36,683 nucleotides of DNA from the NCBI GenBank assembly GCA_964369725.1, contig CAYJGC010000012.1, positions 1-36,683 on the forward strand, read 5' to 3'. The DNA is from Paraeggerthella sp964369725. Lineage in GTDB: Bacteria; Actinomycetota; Coriobacteriia; Coriobacteriales; Eggerthellaceae. Both the position numbers and the translations under genes were made by a program. Numbering within the stretch: position 1 is the first letter of the stretch; each line of letters begins with the position of its first letter. Below are positions 1 to 8,522 of the stretch, piece after piece. The notes under the pieces are model-generated. The model saw nothing but the letters and a program-made list of their open reading frames with translations, searched no databases and was not told the origin of the DNA.

Positions 1-1582
1 TATCAAGGGGTGCGTTGTTTTGAGCAGTGTACGTGCCCGCTGGAGCGGATGTAAGAGAGTCGTAAGGCGCATTGCTTTCATCTGCCCATTTCCCGGTCGT
101 CTTAATGTCTGCCGGCTGATCTAGTATCACTCCATAAGCGGGAAGCGGTATTGCAGTTTTAATTAACGTGTTAGTTTCTTCTCCAAGCTTAACCGAAGAC
201 AAAGGAACCCCATCAAAGGGATTATAAATATAGAAATTCTCAGGTTCTGTATTTATCTTAAATCCAGTTAAATCAAGAAAAGTCACGTTTGAGCAGCCCT
301 TAAATGTTTCAATCATGTTTGTCACGTTTGAGGTATCGAAACCCGACACATCAAGAGTTGTCAGACTAGAGCAGTCCATGAACATAGCATACATATCTCT
401 AATATTAGACGTATCAAAACCCGACACATCAAGAGTTGTCAGTTCAGAACATCCCTCAAACATGGAACTCGCGGTAGCTGTGCTCGGAAAACTAACGTTA
501 GCGGGCAAAATAAGAGAAGTAAGCTTTGAACAGCCATTGAACATAGAAGCCACTGACTCTGATTTGCTGAAGTCAAAGTTTGATACATCAAGAGAAGTAA
601 GACTTGAGCAGCCTTTGAACATAAAACCCATCTCCTCTACGTTTGAGGTGTCAAAATTTGACACATCCAAAGCAGTGAGACTTGAGCACTCGGTAAACAT
701 AAAACTTGTGTCGGTTACCATTGTTGTTACAAATTGATCAGAAAAGGTAAGGGCTTCAAGGCCTGAAGACTGAGTGAACATTGAGTGCATGCTCGTCACA
801 TTTGCGGTATTGAATTTGGATAAATCAAGCGAAGTCAACGTTGAGCAGTTGCCAAACATGTATTGCATATCCGTTACTTTTGACGTATCAAAGTTCGACA
901 CATTAAGCGAAGCAAGCTCTGAGCATCTATTAAACATAAGGCTCATGTCCGTGACGTTAGAAGTCTCAAAATTGCCAATCTCCAGCGAAGTCAACACTGA
1001 GCAGTTGGCAAACATCTGATACATGCTTGTTACCTTTGCCGTATTAAAGTTTGAGATTTTAAGCGAAGTAAGGTCACTGCAGCCATGAAACATTGAATTC
1101 ATATCAGTCACGTTTTGTGTTTCCATGCTAGACAAATCAAGCGAAACAAGACCAGAGCAATACTTAAACACCCCTGTCATATCCACAACGTTTGATGTAT
1201 CAAAATTCGTTAAATCAACCGAGGCAAGATCGGAGCAATCATAAAACAGGTGCGAGATTGACTCTCCACCATATATTACTTTCCCTTCTGCTATTTTTAC
1301 TGAAATAATATCTCTGCGATGATCATACCAGGGAGAACCTCCTGGCTGACCGCTAAGGGAAGCAAGCGTTCCTACATCTGCGCCACCGCTTGGTGTAAGG
1401 GTCAGTGCGCCTTCTGAGTCAATTGTCCAATCTACAGTGCCACTTGTGCCTGTTGCTATATTAGCTGCGTAGGCAACATCTCTTCCTACACTGCCCAGAA
1501 CTACGGGCAATGCCAGCAAGCATACACAAAGCGTGAAAAATGCCACAATAGCAGCATTTTTGCGAGAGCATTCTGTGTTCAT
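1..1582 (-). CDS. BspA-type leucine-rich-repeat surface protein, N-terminal part (runs off the left edge)
   Basis: The frame is open from an ATG at 1582 to base 1, so at least 527 residues are present and the C-terminus lies outside the window. Residues 1-39 form a signal peptide: a short basic segment, a hydrophobic core and a likely cleavage after AYA. A beta-rich lead-in follows, with an SGTVDWTI motif near residue 47 that is typical of this family. From residue 116 there are about 13 repeats of 26 residues of the form CSxLTSLDVSNFDTSNVTDM plus xxMF, the DUF285/BspA leucine-rich repeat. The period is visible in DNA as recurring segments 78 bases apart. Two repeats are 27 residues long. After the repeats comes a GKWADESNAPYDSLTSAPAG segment, also common in this family. 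Such proteins are secreted, often wall-anchored, and can act as adhesins; the anchor is not visible here. Its role here is inferred from the family only. Confidence 0.9.
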   Translation of the reverse strand, partial: MNTECSRKNAAIVAFFTLCVCLLALPVVLGSVGRDVAYAANIATGTSGTVDWTIDSEGALTLTPSGGADVGTLASLSGQPGGSPWYDHRRDIISVKIAEGKVIYGGESISHLFYDCSDLASVDLTNFDTSNVVDMTGVFKYCSGLVSLDLSSMETQNVTDMNSMFHGCSDLTSLKISNFNTAKVTSMYQMFANCSVLTSLEIGNFETSNVTDMSLMFNRCSELASLNVSNFDTSKVTDMQYMFGNCSTLTSLDLSKFNTANVTSMHSMFTQSSGLEALTFSDQFVTTMVTDTSFMFTECSSLTALDVSNFDTSNVEEMGFMFKGCSSLTSLDVSNFDFSKSESVASMFNGCSKLTSLILPANVSFPSTATASSMFEGCSELTTLDVSGFDTSNIRDMYAMFMDCSSLTTLDVSGFDTSNVTNMIETFKGCSNVTFLDLTGFKINTEPENFYIYNPFDGVPLSSVKLGEETNTLIKTAIPLPAYGVILDQPADIKTTGKWADESNAPYDSLTSAPAGTYTAQNNAPLD

Positions 1583-1785
1583 TAATACGTCAACCTTACC
1601 TATCTCGTTATTATCAATTCAATTACATTGACAGAGACACTATACCTTACTTCTATGAGAAACTAGACATCATCTCTGACATCATCTCTGTATTATATTT
1701 TCTTTAGGTTTGACAAATGAATACACATTTTCCACACTCAAAGCAGCAGGTCACACTTCTACATACGTGCTTCTATGTAAAACTT
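1583..1785 (-). promoter_or_regulatory. Intergenic leader of the BspA-like gene with a tandem 12-mer
   Basis: A TATAAT box reads on minus at 1693-1698, about 110 bases upstream of the BspA-like start, but no convincing -35 hexamer lies 16-18 bases behind it. Just inside the presumed transcript, GACATCATCTCT occurs twice back to back (1666-1689 on plus). An AAGG motif lies about 12 bases before the ATG. A TTGACA on plus at about 1628 has no plus-strand gene after it. The 6-bp hairpin near 1760 (TACATA/TATGTA) downstream of queT is too weak to call a terminator. Confidence 0.3.
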
Positions 1786-2394
1786 TTAAGAACGGTAACG
1801 TTTACAGCAAATTAACCCTGCCGGATCACATCTGTTCAGCTTTACGTCTAACCCGGCGCGGCTGAGTGCCTTAGACAAAGGTAGTCCTAATGCGTATATC
1901 ACAACAGCTTGACCGACAGCAATGCTGACAACACCAAATAGATACATGGGCAAGTACAAGCCATCCAGAGCAACATTGGTAAAAGGAATGGTATAAAAAC
2001 CAAGTCCTTGCAAAATGATAGGCAAATAGGCCGGAACAATAAGTGCATTTGCCACAACAAAACCTAACAATGCAATGCCTTTTTTCTCACGCATCTTCCA
2101 ACACCAAAGCGATCCCAAAAATGTAGCCAAGCTTCCAAAAACCACATCCAATAATCCCAAAGAGCCCGTACCGTTTATTACCAATGAGATTAAATTTGCT
2201 ATAACGCAACCAATGGTTAAACCAGGCACAGCGGCCGGCGTAAAGAGCGCTAGGACACACAGTGCCTCTGAAATGCGAAATTGAACCGGGCCCCAAGCCA
2301 AGCCTTGTAAGAACATAAACGCTACCAACGTGGTAGCAGCATAGGCAGCGGCAATCACACCCGCTTGGGCAACATACGTTGTATTCTTTTTCAT
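1786..2394 (-). CDS. queT: QueT-family queuosine precursor transporter (ECF S-component)
   Basis: This is a 202-residue, very hydrophobic protein with about five or six membrane segments. It matches the QueT family (COG4708): an opening VAQAGVIAAAYAATT segment, then WGPVQFRISEALCVLA and a PGLTIGCVIANL loop. QueT is the substrate-binding S subunit of an energy-coupling-factor importer that takes up queuosine precursors such as preQ1 for tRNA modification. The shared ECF ATPases and T subunit are not in the window. The ATG at 2394 is chosen because AAGGAG lies a few bases before it; a longer reading from 2445 has no such site and a non-conserved N-terminus. The C-terminus after residue 180 is polar and Cys/Arg-rich. 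The gene stands alone behind a 170-base structured leader, which suggests control by ligand or attenuation. Confidence 0.85.
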   Translation of the reverse strand: MKKNTTYVAQAGVIAAAYAATTLVAFMFLQGLAWGPVQFRISEALCVLALFTPAAVPGLTIGCVIANLISLVINGTGSLGLLDVVFGSLATFLGSLWCWKMREKKGIALLGFVVANALIVPAYLPIILQGLGFYTIPFTNVALDGLYLPMYLFGVVSIAVGQAVVIYALGLPLSKALSRAGLDVKLNRCDPAGLICCKRYRS

Positions 2395-2564
2395 CACTAT
2401 CTCCTTGTCTCCACACGAACTAATATCGCGGGCTTTGGGCAACAATAATTCATGAATGCAGGGCCCAACGGTGCAAGCATGAGGCTTCGCTCAGCAGAAA
2501 AGCTCTCGAAGCCGGGCGCAAGTGTAGCACACTCGCCAAAAAACAAAAAGTACGATAGCTAAGA
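2395..2564 (-). promoter_or_regulatory. Structured 5' leader of queT, candidate riboswitch
   Basis: Between the predicted transcription start near 2564 and the queT ATG, the minus-strand RNA can form three successive hairpins. The first (2515-2537) pairs GGCG and AGTGT with ACACT and CGCC around a 3-base loop, with a 2-base bulge. The second (2483-2513) has the perfect 7-bp stem GGCTTCG/CGAAGCC with an inner AGC/GCT pair. The third (2435-2468) pairs TTGGGC with GCCCAA and encloses the palindrome ATTCATGAAT. The ribosome site follows directly. preQ1 riboswitches often precede queT genes, but I could not match the preQ1-I or preQ1-II consensus, so the class is unassigned. There is no CDS in this stretch. 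Confidence 0.45.
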
Positions 2565-2570
2565 ATTGCC

Positions 2571-2600
2571 ATTATAAAGCAGCATTGTCCTTTTTGTCAT
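2571..2600 (-). promoter_or_regulatory. Probable promoter of queT
   Basis: Reading minus, ATGACA (2600-2595, five of six matches to TTGACA) is followed by an 18-base spacer and a perfect TATAAT (2576-2571). This places the start of transcription near 2564, giving a leader of about 170 bases. A 9-bp hairpin (GTCCTTTTT/AAAAAGGAC) overlaps the -35 side and could be the end of transcripts from the large activase gene upstream. The rest of 2601-2809 shows a weak GTCGC/GCGAC hairpin near 2640-2660 and nothing else that I can support. Confidence 0.5.
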
Positions 2601-2809
2601 AGAGCAAAAAAGGACACAACCTCTGTCATTCTGTCGCCAGCAAAGCCTGCGACAAGAACAAAATCCCTGCCGCAGTCAACCTCAGAATCACTCTACCCTA
2701 TCTATTTATCCAAAACTCAATGTAGCTGCACCGATAGCGTCCGTCGAGTAAAGACAAATGTCACAATCCTCTCTTAGTTCACTGAGGCAACCTCTCTTGG
2801 GGGAACAGC

Positions 2810-5800
2810 CTAATCCGATACGCGACGCGTCTCAATTTCAAGCACCCCTGCGTCTTTTTGGTCTATCTGCGGACTATGAGCATGCACAAATTGATCACGC
2901 ATACGCCGCGCTTCCTGCTCCTTTTCAGCTAAATTTGCCTTCGCTACACTAATCATCAACTTGATACGATTCAGCTGATTAACTTCAGAAGCTCCCGGAT
3001 CATAATCTACCGCAACAATATTGCTGGAAGGATACCGACGGCGCAGTTCTTTAATAACAGCCTTGCCAACCACATGATTTGGCAAACAAGCAAAGGGCTG
3101 CGTACAGACGATATTAGGGGCATCAATCTTTATGAGTTCAACCATTTCTGCGGTAAGCAGCCATCCTTCACCCATGGAATTACAAAGAGACAAAATATCA
3201 CTTGCGTATTCCGCAAGCTCATAAATGCTTGCAGGTGCCGAAAAACGGCTTGATGCGTTGAGTGCTTTTGTTATAGGAGCGCGCAGTCCCTGGATAAAGC
3301 GCAGTGCTATTCTGCTGCCAACAGCGCCTTTTGCACTCCGACCCAACGGGTCTTTTTGGAAAATACCGCCAGCAATGCCAAACAAGAAAAACTCTACCAA
3401 ACCAGGCACAACCGCTTCGCAACCCTCTCGCTCAATAATATCAATAATCTGATTATTGGCAGTAGGGTGGAATTTTACTAATATCTCACCCACCACACCT
3501 ACGCGCGGTTTGGTTCCCTCTCCCTGAAGAGGAATCGTGTCAAAATCCTCCACAATACGGATCACTGTACGCTTAAATTCTCGGTAGGAAAGGCCTTGGG
3601 CAAGCTGAGCCTTACAAGCTTTCATCCAATAATCAAACAGAGCATTTGCGCTGCCCGCTTCCTGTTCATAAGGACGCGTTCTATATAGTGTTGTCATCAA
3701 CAAATCGCCATAGCTCAGTGCATACGCAGCCTGAAGAAGCATTTTTGGAGTAACACTAAATCCTGGATTAGATTCTCCCAAGTCCTTAAAGGAAAGCGCA
3801 ATTACCGGCACATGAGGCAGCCCCACCGAAGCTAAAGCTTTGCGAATAAGAGCAATATAATTTGTGGCACGACAACCACCACCTGTTTGCGTAATAATTA
3901 CAGCGAGCTTGTTAGTATCATATCGTCCCGACATGACCGCTTCCATAATTTGACCAGTAACCAAAACAGAGGGATAGCAAATATCGTTATTGACGTACTT
4001 TAAGCCGGCATCTACCGCACCATTATCCACTGAAGGCAACAACTCAAAGTTGTATCCAAAGCGACGGAAAATATCAACCAGCAACTCAAAGTGAATCGGC
4101 GCCATTTGGGGAGCCAAAATGGTATAGCCTTCTTCTTTCATTTTCTCCGTAAATACCGCACGAGGAAATTCAGTTGTTGCTCCTTTGCGATGATGGAAGC
4201 GTTGTTTTAATTCATGCGATGCCTTCTCGGTAAAACTTACAGGCGTGACGCCGGTTATTTCAGAAGCAATGCGCCCTTCAGTTTTACCGGTCTTTTCATT
4301 GATGCGTGCCTCTACATCGGCTCGCAAATCGTCAACATCAAGGCCGCCAACAGCACACCCGTGCGGCATGCCCTGAATTTCGGCACGCTCATCTGCCTGG
4401 TCTTTTAGCGCCGCCAGCAAGCTACGTACGCGAATTCGGGCTGCACCTAAGTTGGAAACTTCATCAATCTTGAGAACGGTATAAACCTTACCAGCACGCT
4501 CAAGAATTTCTTGGACTTGATCGGTCGTCAAAGCATCAAGTCCACACCCAAAACTATTAAGCTGTATCAGATCTAAGTCATGGCGCTGTGTTGCGACCTT
4601 TGCCGCAGCATACAGGCGAGTGTGATACATCCACTGGTCGACCAAACGAATAGGCCGCTCAAGCTCTCCTAAATGAGCAACGGAATCTTCGGTCAAAACA
4701 GCAAGGCCAAAGCTCGTTAAAAGTTCAGGTATAGCATGGTTTATTTCGGGGTCATTATGATATGGACGTCCTGCCAGGACAATTCCGTGTGTACCCGTTT
4801 CTTCCATCCAAGCAAGCGTTTCTTCACCTTTTGCACGGATATCACGTTTGAATTCTTCATCCTCATTCCAAGCTGCATCAACCGCAGCGCTTACCTCAGC
4901 AAAACTAGGAACGCCTGCAGCCCCCATCAGCTCCGGATGAGCTTCCATTAATTCTGAATGAAGGCGTTTTTTTAAAGGCTCCTTTTTATCGTAAGGCAAC
5001 CAGGTGTTTAAAAACTGAACCTCAGAAGTAAGTAGCTCATCAATATTTAAGCGCAAAGCTTCTGGATAGCTTGCCACAATGGGACAGTTAAAGTGATTTC
5101 CTGCACCGCCATCTTCAAGACGCTCCCATTTTGAGCAAGGGAACCAAATAAAATCAGGCTTCTTATCAAGCAAATCCATAATGTGCCCGTGAGAGAGTTT
5201 TGCGGGATAACACACGCTTTCAGAAGGCATTGACTCAATGCCTGCCTCATACGTCTTCTTAGTGGATGGATCACTCAAAACAACACGGAAACCCAGTTGG
5301 GTAAAGAAAGTGAACCAAAATGGGTAGTTCTCGTACATATTGAGGGCACGTGGAATACCTACCGTGCTTCGGGTTGCTGTTTCTGGCAAAAGAGGCTGAT
5401 AATCAAAAAGACGACTACTCTTATATTCATACAGATTAGGAACCTGTTTGCTCTCGTCAAGAGTTCCTGCACCCTTCTCGCAGCGATTGCCCGTTATGAA
5501 ACGACGATTTTTACCCGTTTTTTCGTCCACACCAAAATCGTTTATCGTAAGCAAGCAGCTATTAGAGCACGCCTTACAGCGCACCGTGCGATGGGCAGGC
5601 GAAAGAACTGCAATTTGTTCATAGGTCAGAATGGACGACTCGATTTCCGTTTTACCCTGCATGCGCTCACTTGTTTTCAACGCAAGTTCATAGCGATCGC
5701 GCGCCAACAAGGCGGCGCCATATGCACCCATATTGCCTGCAATATCAGGACGCACCGCATTAACTTCCGAAAGTTGCTCAAATGCGCGCAAGACTGCATC

Positions 5801-7519
5801 GTTAAGGAATGTTCCACCCTGAACAATGACTTTACTCCCCACATCATGAGCATCGCGAATCTTAATTACTTTAAAAAGCGCATTTTTTACCACGGAGATT
5901 GCCAGACCAGCTGCAATATCTCCTACCGTTGCACCTTCTTTTTGTGCCTGCTTTACGCGACTATTCATAAAGACCGTACAACGACTCCCCAAGTCAACAG
6001 GACGCTGTGCTTTCATGGCGGCTTGCGCAAATTCCGAGATCTCAAGATTTAGACCCGTTGCAAAACTTTCAATAAAACTCCCGCAGCCTGAACTACAAGC
6101 CTCATTGAGCATAATGTGCTCAATAACGCCGTCTTTAACCCTCAGGCATTTCATATCTTGTCCACCAATGTCTAAAATAAACTCAACACCAGGCAACATT
6201 TCTTGCGCACCACGCAGGTGCGCCACGGTTTCTATTTCACCTGAATCAATACGCAGTGCTTCAAGTAATAAATGCTCGCCGTAGCCGGTAACCGTTGCAT
6301 GACCTATACGCACAAAAGGCTTACCCGTACGCGAATCAACAGGGATTTCATCATACAAGCGCGACAAAGCATCTTTTGCACAGCCCAATACATCGCCTTT
6401 GTTGCTCGCATAATGTGCCCACAACAATGCGCCATCTTGCCCAACAAGCGTTGCCTTAAAGGTAGTTGAACCCGCATCAATTCCCAGATACGCTACTCCT
6501 TCATAAGCCGAAAGATCCCCCCGGACAACCTTTTCATCACCATGGCGCGTTTGAAATTCCTCAAGCTCAGCCTCGCTTGAGAAAAGTGCAGGAAGACGAA
6601 CTACCTCTGAGCCTTGCATATCGCCTAAATTCTTAAGGCGATAAAGCACATCCGATAAGCATTCAGACTTAACACGAGGACTTGCAGCTCCTGCTATTGC
6701 GCAACCGCTGGCTACAAAAAGATGAGCATTGTCAGGCATAATAATATGATCGCTATCAAGGTTAAGTGTCTCGTAGAAGCGATTTCTTAATTCAGGAAGA
6801 TATTGCAGAGGTCCCCCCAAAAAAGCCACATGTCCTCGAATAGGACGACCACATGCAAGTCCAGAAATGGTTTGCGTTACAACCGATTGAAAAATGGAAG
6901 CAGCAATATCTTCCTTGCGAGCACCCTCATTAAGCAAGGGCTGCACATCAGTTTTTGCGAATACACCACAACGGCTTGCTATGGGATACAGCGTCGTATG
7001 TTTGCTTGCCAAATCGTTAAGACCACCCGCATCAGTATTGAGAAGTGCGGCCATCTGATCAATGAACGCTCCTGTGCCACCTGCACAGGTACCATTCATG
7101 CGCTGCTCAATTCCCTGGTCAAAATAGATTATTTTTGCATCTTCACCACCGAGTTCAATGGCAACATCGGTTTGAGGAATAAAAGCCTCTACCGCCACTT
7201 TTGATGCAATTACTTCCTGAACAAACTCAATCTCTAACCACTGAGCTAGCAACAATCCGCCAGACCCGGTGATTGCGATAGTCATCCGTTCTTTGCCAAA
7301 TGTATCTAATGCCTCTTCTAAAACACTTACGATTGCTTCTCGAATATCAGCATGGTGGCGACGATAGACTGAAAAAGAAATAGTGCGAGAAGTGTCAAGT
7401 ACGGCAAGCTTAACCGTTGTTGACCCCACATCAATGCCGATATGCAGCAAAGTATTGTTCTTTTCTATGCTTGTCGTAGCTTCGTTTTCCATCTCTGAGG
7501 TCACATTATTTTCTCTCAT
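2810..7519 (-). CDS. Giant acyl-CoA dehydratase activase fusion (two BadF/HgdC ATPase domains, DUF2229, HgdB-like C-terminus)
   Basis: This is a 1569-residue cytosolic protein. Residues 25-280 and 343-605 are two ASKHA-fold ATPase domains of the BcrAD/BadFG family, each opening with a phosphate loop (GIDVGSTTVK at 28, GIDAGSTTFK at 346). Each domain carries the cysteine pair that binds a [4Fe-4S] cluster in 2-hydroxyacyl-CoA dehydratase activators: C145/C184 and C475/C514, both 39 residues apart. A CxxCxxxC cluster (648, 651, 655) leads into a DUF2229 region (about 715-935). The part from about 1190 to 1500 resembles the dehydratase subunit family. Activators of this kind use ATP to push one electron at low potential into radical dehydratases or reductases; the actual substrate is unknown. 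TAGGAG lies 6 bases before the ATG. The TetR gene 9 bases upstream is in the same transcript, so it is likely autoregulated with it. Confidence 0.85.
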   Translation of the reverse strand: MRENNVTSEMENEATTSIEKNNTLLHIGIDVGSTTVKLAVLDTSRTISFSVYRRHHADIREAIVSVLEEALDTFGKERMTIAITGSGGLLLAQWLEIEFVQEVIASKVAVEAFIPQTDVAIELGGEDAKIIYFDQGIEQRMNGTCAGGTGAFIDQMAALLNTDAGGLNDLASKHTTLYPIASRCGVFAKTDVQPLLNEGARKEDIAASIFQSVVTQTISGLACGRPIRGHVAFLGGPLQYLPELRNRFYETLNLDSDHIIMPDNAHLFVASGCAIAGAASPRVKSECLSDVLYRLKNLGDMQGSEVVRLPALFSSEAELEEFQTRHGDEKVVRGDLSAYEGVAYLGIDAGSTTFKATLVGQDGALLWAHYASNKGDVLGCAKDALSRLYDEIPVDSRTGKPFVRIGHATVTGYGEHLLLEALRIDSGEIETVAHLRGAQEMLPGVEFILDIGGQDMKCLRVKDGVIEHIMLNEACSSGCGSFIESFATGLNLEISEFAQAAMKAQRPVDLGSRCTVFMNSRVKQAQKEGATVGDIAAGLAISVVKNALFKVIKIRDAHDVGSKVIVQGGTFLNDAVLRAFEQLSEVNAVRPDIAGNMGAYGAALLARDRYELALKTSERMQGKTEIESSILTYEQIAVLSPAHRTVRCKACSNSCLLTINDFGVDEKTGKNRRFITGNRCEKGAGTLDESKQVPNLYEYKSSRLFDYQPLLPETATRSTVGIPRALNMYENYPFWFTFFTQLGFRVVLSDPSTKKTYEAGIESMPSESVCYPAKLSHGHIMDLLDKKPDFIWFPCSKWERLEDGGAGNHFNCPIVASYPEALRLNIDELLTSEVQFLNTWLPYDKKEPLKKRLHSELMEAHPELMGAAGVPSFAEVSAAVDAAWNEDEEFKRDIRAKGEETLAWMEETGTHGIVLAGRPYHNDPEINHAIPELLTSFGLAVLTEDSVAHLGELERPIRLVDQWMYHTRLYAAAKVATQRHDLDLIQLNSFGCGLDALTTDQVQEILERAGKVYTVLKIDEVSNLGAARIRVRSLLAALKDQADERAEIQGMPHGCAVGGLDVDDLRADVEARINEKTGKTEGRIASEITGVTPVSFTEKASHELKQRFHHRKGATTEFPRAVFTEKMKEEGYTILAPQMAPIHFELLVDIFRRFGYNFELLPSVDNGAVDAGLKYVNNDICYPSVLVTGQIMEAVMSGRYDTNKLAVIITQTGGGCRATNYIALIRKALASVGLPHVPVIALSFKDLGESNPGFSVTPKMLLQAAYALSYGDLLMTTLYRTRPYEQEAGSANALFDYWMKACKAQLAQGLSYREFKRTVIRIVEDFDTIPLQGEGTKPRVGVVGEILVKFHPTANNQIIDIIEREGCEAVVPGLVEFFLFGIAGGIFQKDPLGRSAKGAVGSRIALRFIQGLRAPITKALNASSRFSAPASIYELAEYASDILSLCNSMGEGWLLTAEMVELIKIDAPNIVCTQPFACLPNHVVGKAVIKELRRRYPSSNIVAVDYDPGASEVNQLNRIKLMISVAKANLAEKEQEARRMRDQFVHAHSPQIDQKDAGVLEIETRRVSD

Positions 7520-7527
7520 ATCAACTC

Positions 7528-8208
7528 CTACAACCTTATGCTCTCACCAGGCTTGATAAAGAGCAAGCGAAGGGCAACGAGGGCCATTTCTTCTGAGCTT
7601 TCCTTCATTCCTGTTTCGATCCATCGTGCAATAACACCCAAGTAAGCAGATGCAAAAAAAGCTACATAGTACTGAACGAATGGTTCAGGATCATTTCGAT
7701 AGCGTTCATTTAACGTGGCGTAAATTAAATTGGTACAAACCGCATCCATCATTCGCGGCGCAAAGCGCATATCTCCACCTGGCCCCATAACTGCATGCAG
7801 AAAATCGCCTTGCATACGCAACGAATCAAAAAGACCAACGAGCAAAGGCGGGGGGATTTTTCCTATGCGAAACTTAATTAAATCCGAAACGGTAATCAAC
7901 TTCATGATCTCTTGAAACTGATCAAGCTCAGCCATAACATCGTCTTCAAGTTTTTCTAAAAGGTCATCTTTATCTTTGAAGTGGTTATAAAATGTTCCTC
8001 TATTGAGGTTAGCACGCTCGCACAAATCATTGACGGTAAATTCGTTGAGACCGCGCTCTTCCATGAGCTCAATCATGGCGTCACGTAGTGCTTTTTTTGA
8101 TCGTGTTATACGGCGGTCTTCAGTGCAGGTGACACACTTTTGATCACTTATATCGGATCTTGAGGATAGGCCTTCTCTGGTCATTTTTGTTGCTGAAAGG
8201 GAGCGCAC
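7528..8208 (-). CDS. TetR/AcrR-family transcriptional regulator
   Basis: This is a 226-residue protein with a TetR-type helix-turn-helix at about residues 57-79 (FTVNDLCERANLNRGTFYNH), preceded by the usual helix RSKKALRDAMIELMEERG. The C-terminal half (90-226) is the all-helical ligand-binding and dimer domain, whose ligand is not predictable. I chose the GTG at 8208 because AGGAG sits 5 bases before it; the in-frame ATG at 8184 has no ribosome site. Residues 1-30 are a poorly conserved, Cys-containing extension. The stop is 9 bases before the giant activase gene, so the regulator most likely controls its own operon, perhaps through the palindrome just upstream. The 8-base-scale spacing is the only evidence for this link. 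Confidence 0.88.
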   Translation of the reverse strand: MRSLSATKMTREGLSSRSDISDQKCVTCTEDRRITRSKKALRDAMIELMEERGLNEFTVNDLCERANLNRGTFYNHFKDKDDLLEKLEDDVMAELDQFQEIMKLITVSDLIKFRIGKIPPPLLVGLFDSLRMQGDFLHAVMGPGGDMRFAPRMMDAVCTNLIYATLNERYRNDPEPFVQYYVAFFASAYLGVIARWIETGMKESSEEMALVALRLLFIKPGESIRL

Positions 8209-8429
8209 GCGTTCTCCTCATCTGATAGAGTTGCTGCTTATGGACACGTCTAGACGTTCTGAACACTGCGCACATTATTGGACACATTGTTCAATAGCAA
8301 TATTGTACCGCGATGTCTCCCTCATAGCAACCAATTCCCTTATACAAACCAGTAAAAGTTGGGTAAACAGGAGGTTTTGCTACCGCCGAAACGTCCTATA
8401 CTCACCGCAGGGTTTCCGCCCTTTAGCAA
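8209..8429. promoter_or_regulatory. Upstream region of the TetR-activase operon, no gene
   Basis: No CDS is supported here; the long plus-strand frame over 8231-8563 has no family resemblance and ends inside proS. The stretch holds a perfect 12-base palindrome near 8250. About 30 bases further on, an interrupted repeat CAATA-N4-TATTG ends in the short palindrome CAATATTG (about 8297-8310). Either could be an operator. I see no clear sigma-70 promoter. Confidence 0.35.
8246..8257. promoter_or_regulatory. Palindrome ACGTCTAGACGT, candidate TetR operator
   Basis: This is a perfect 12-base inverted repeat, 38 bases upstream of the GTG start of the TetR gene. TetR-family proteins typically bind such palindromes beside their own gene. 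Bases flanking the core do not extend the symmetry, so assignment is by position only. Confidence 0.35.
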
Positions 8430-8487
8430 ACAAAACACCCTCAAAGAAAGAGTCTTGTTTGTCGCTCTTTAATTTTGAGAGTGTTTG
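8430..8487 (-). terminator. Terminator of the proS operon
   Basis: On minus, AAACACTCTCAAA (8486-8474) pairs with TTTGAGGGTGTTT (8445-8433), with one G-T pair. An inner AAAGAG/CTCTTT stem closes a 12-base loop, and the run TGTTTG follows. It lies 36 bases after the proS stop. The T tract is short, so strength is uncertain. Confidence 0.6.
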
Positions 8488-8522
8488 TAGTTTCAGTATT
8501 CTGTTTTACGTGTTACTGTCGC

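Noticed and set aside
315..1019. Two plus-strand frames with repeated EVSKFDTS-like peptides
   Set aside because: They are the opposite strand of the 78-base repeats of the minus-strand BspA-like gene; the minus frame has the signal peptide and family motifs and stays open for 1582 bases.
1628..1660. Plus-strand promoter TTGACA-17-TTCTAT
   Set aside because: No plus-strand gene follows and the -10 is poor.
2480..2540. preQ1-I riboswitch suggested by GCTACAC in the queT leader
   Set aside because: The A-rich 3' tail and C-rich loop arrangement needed for this class are missing; kept only as an unassigned structured leader.
5297..6052. 251-codon plus-strand open frame inside the giant activase gene
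   Set aside because: Cys/Ile/Arg-rich with no family resemblance and no ribosome site; the minus strand encodes conserved activase motifs throughout.
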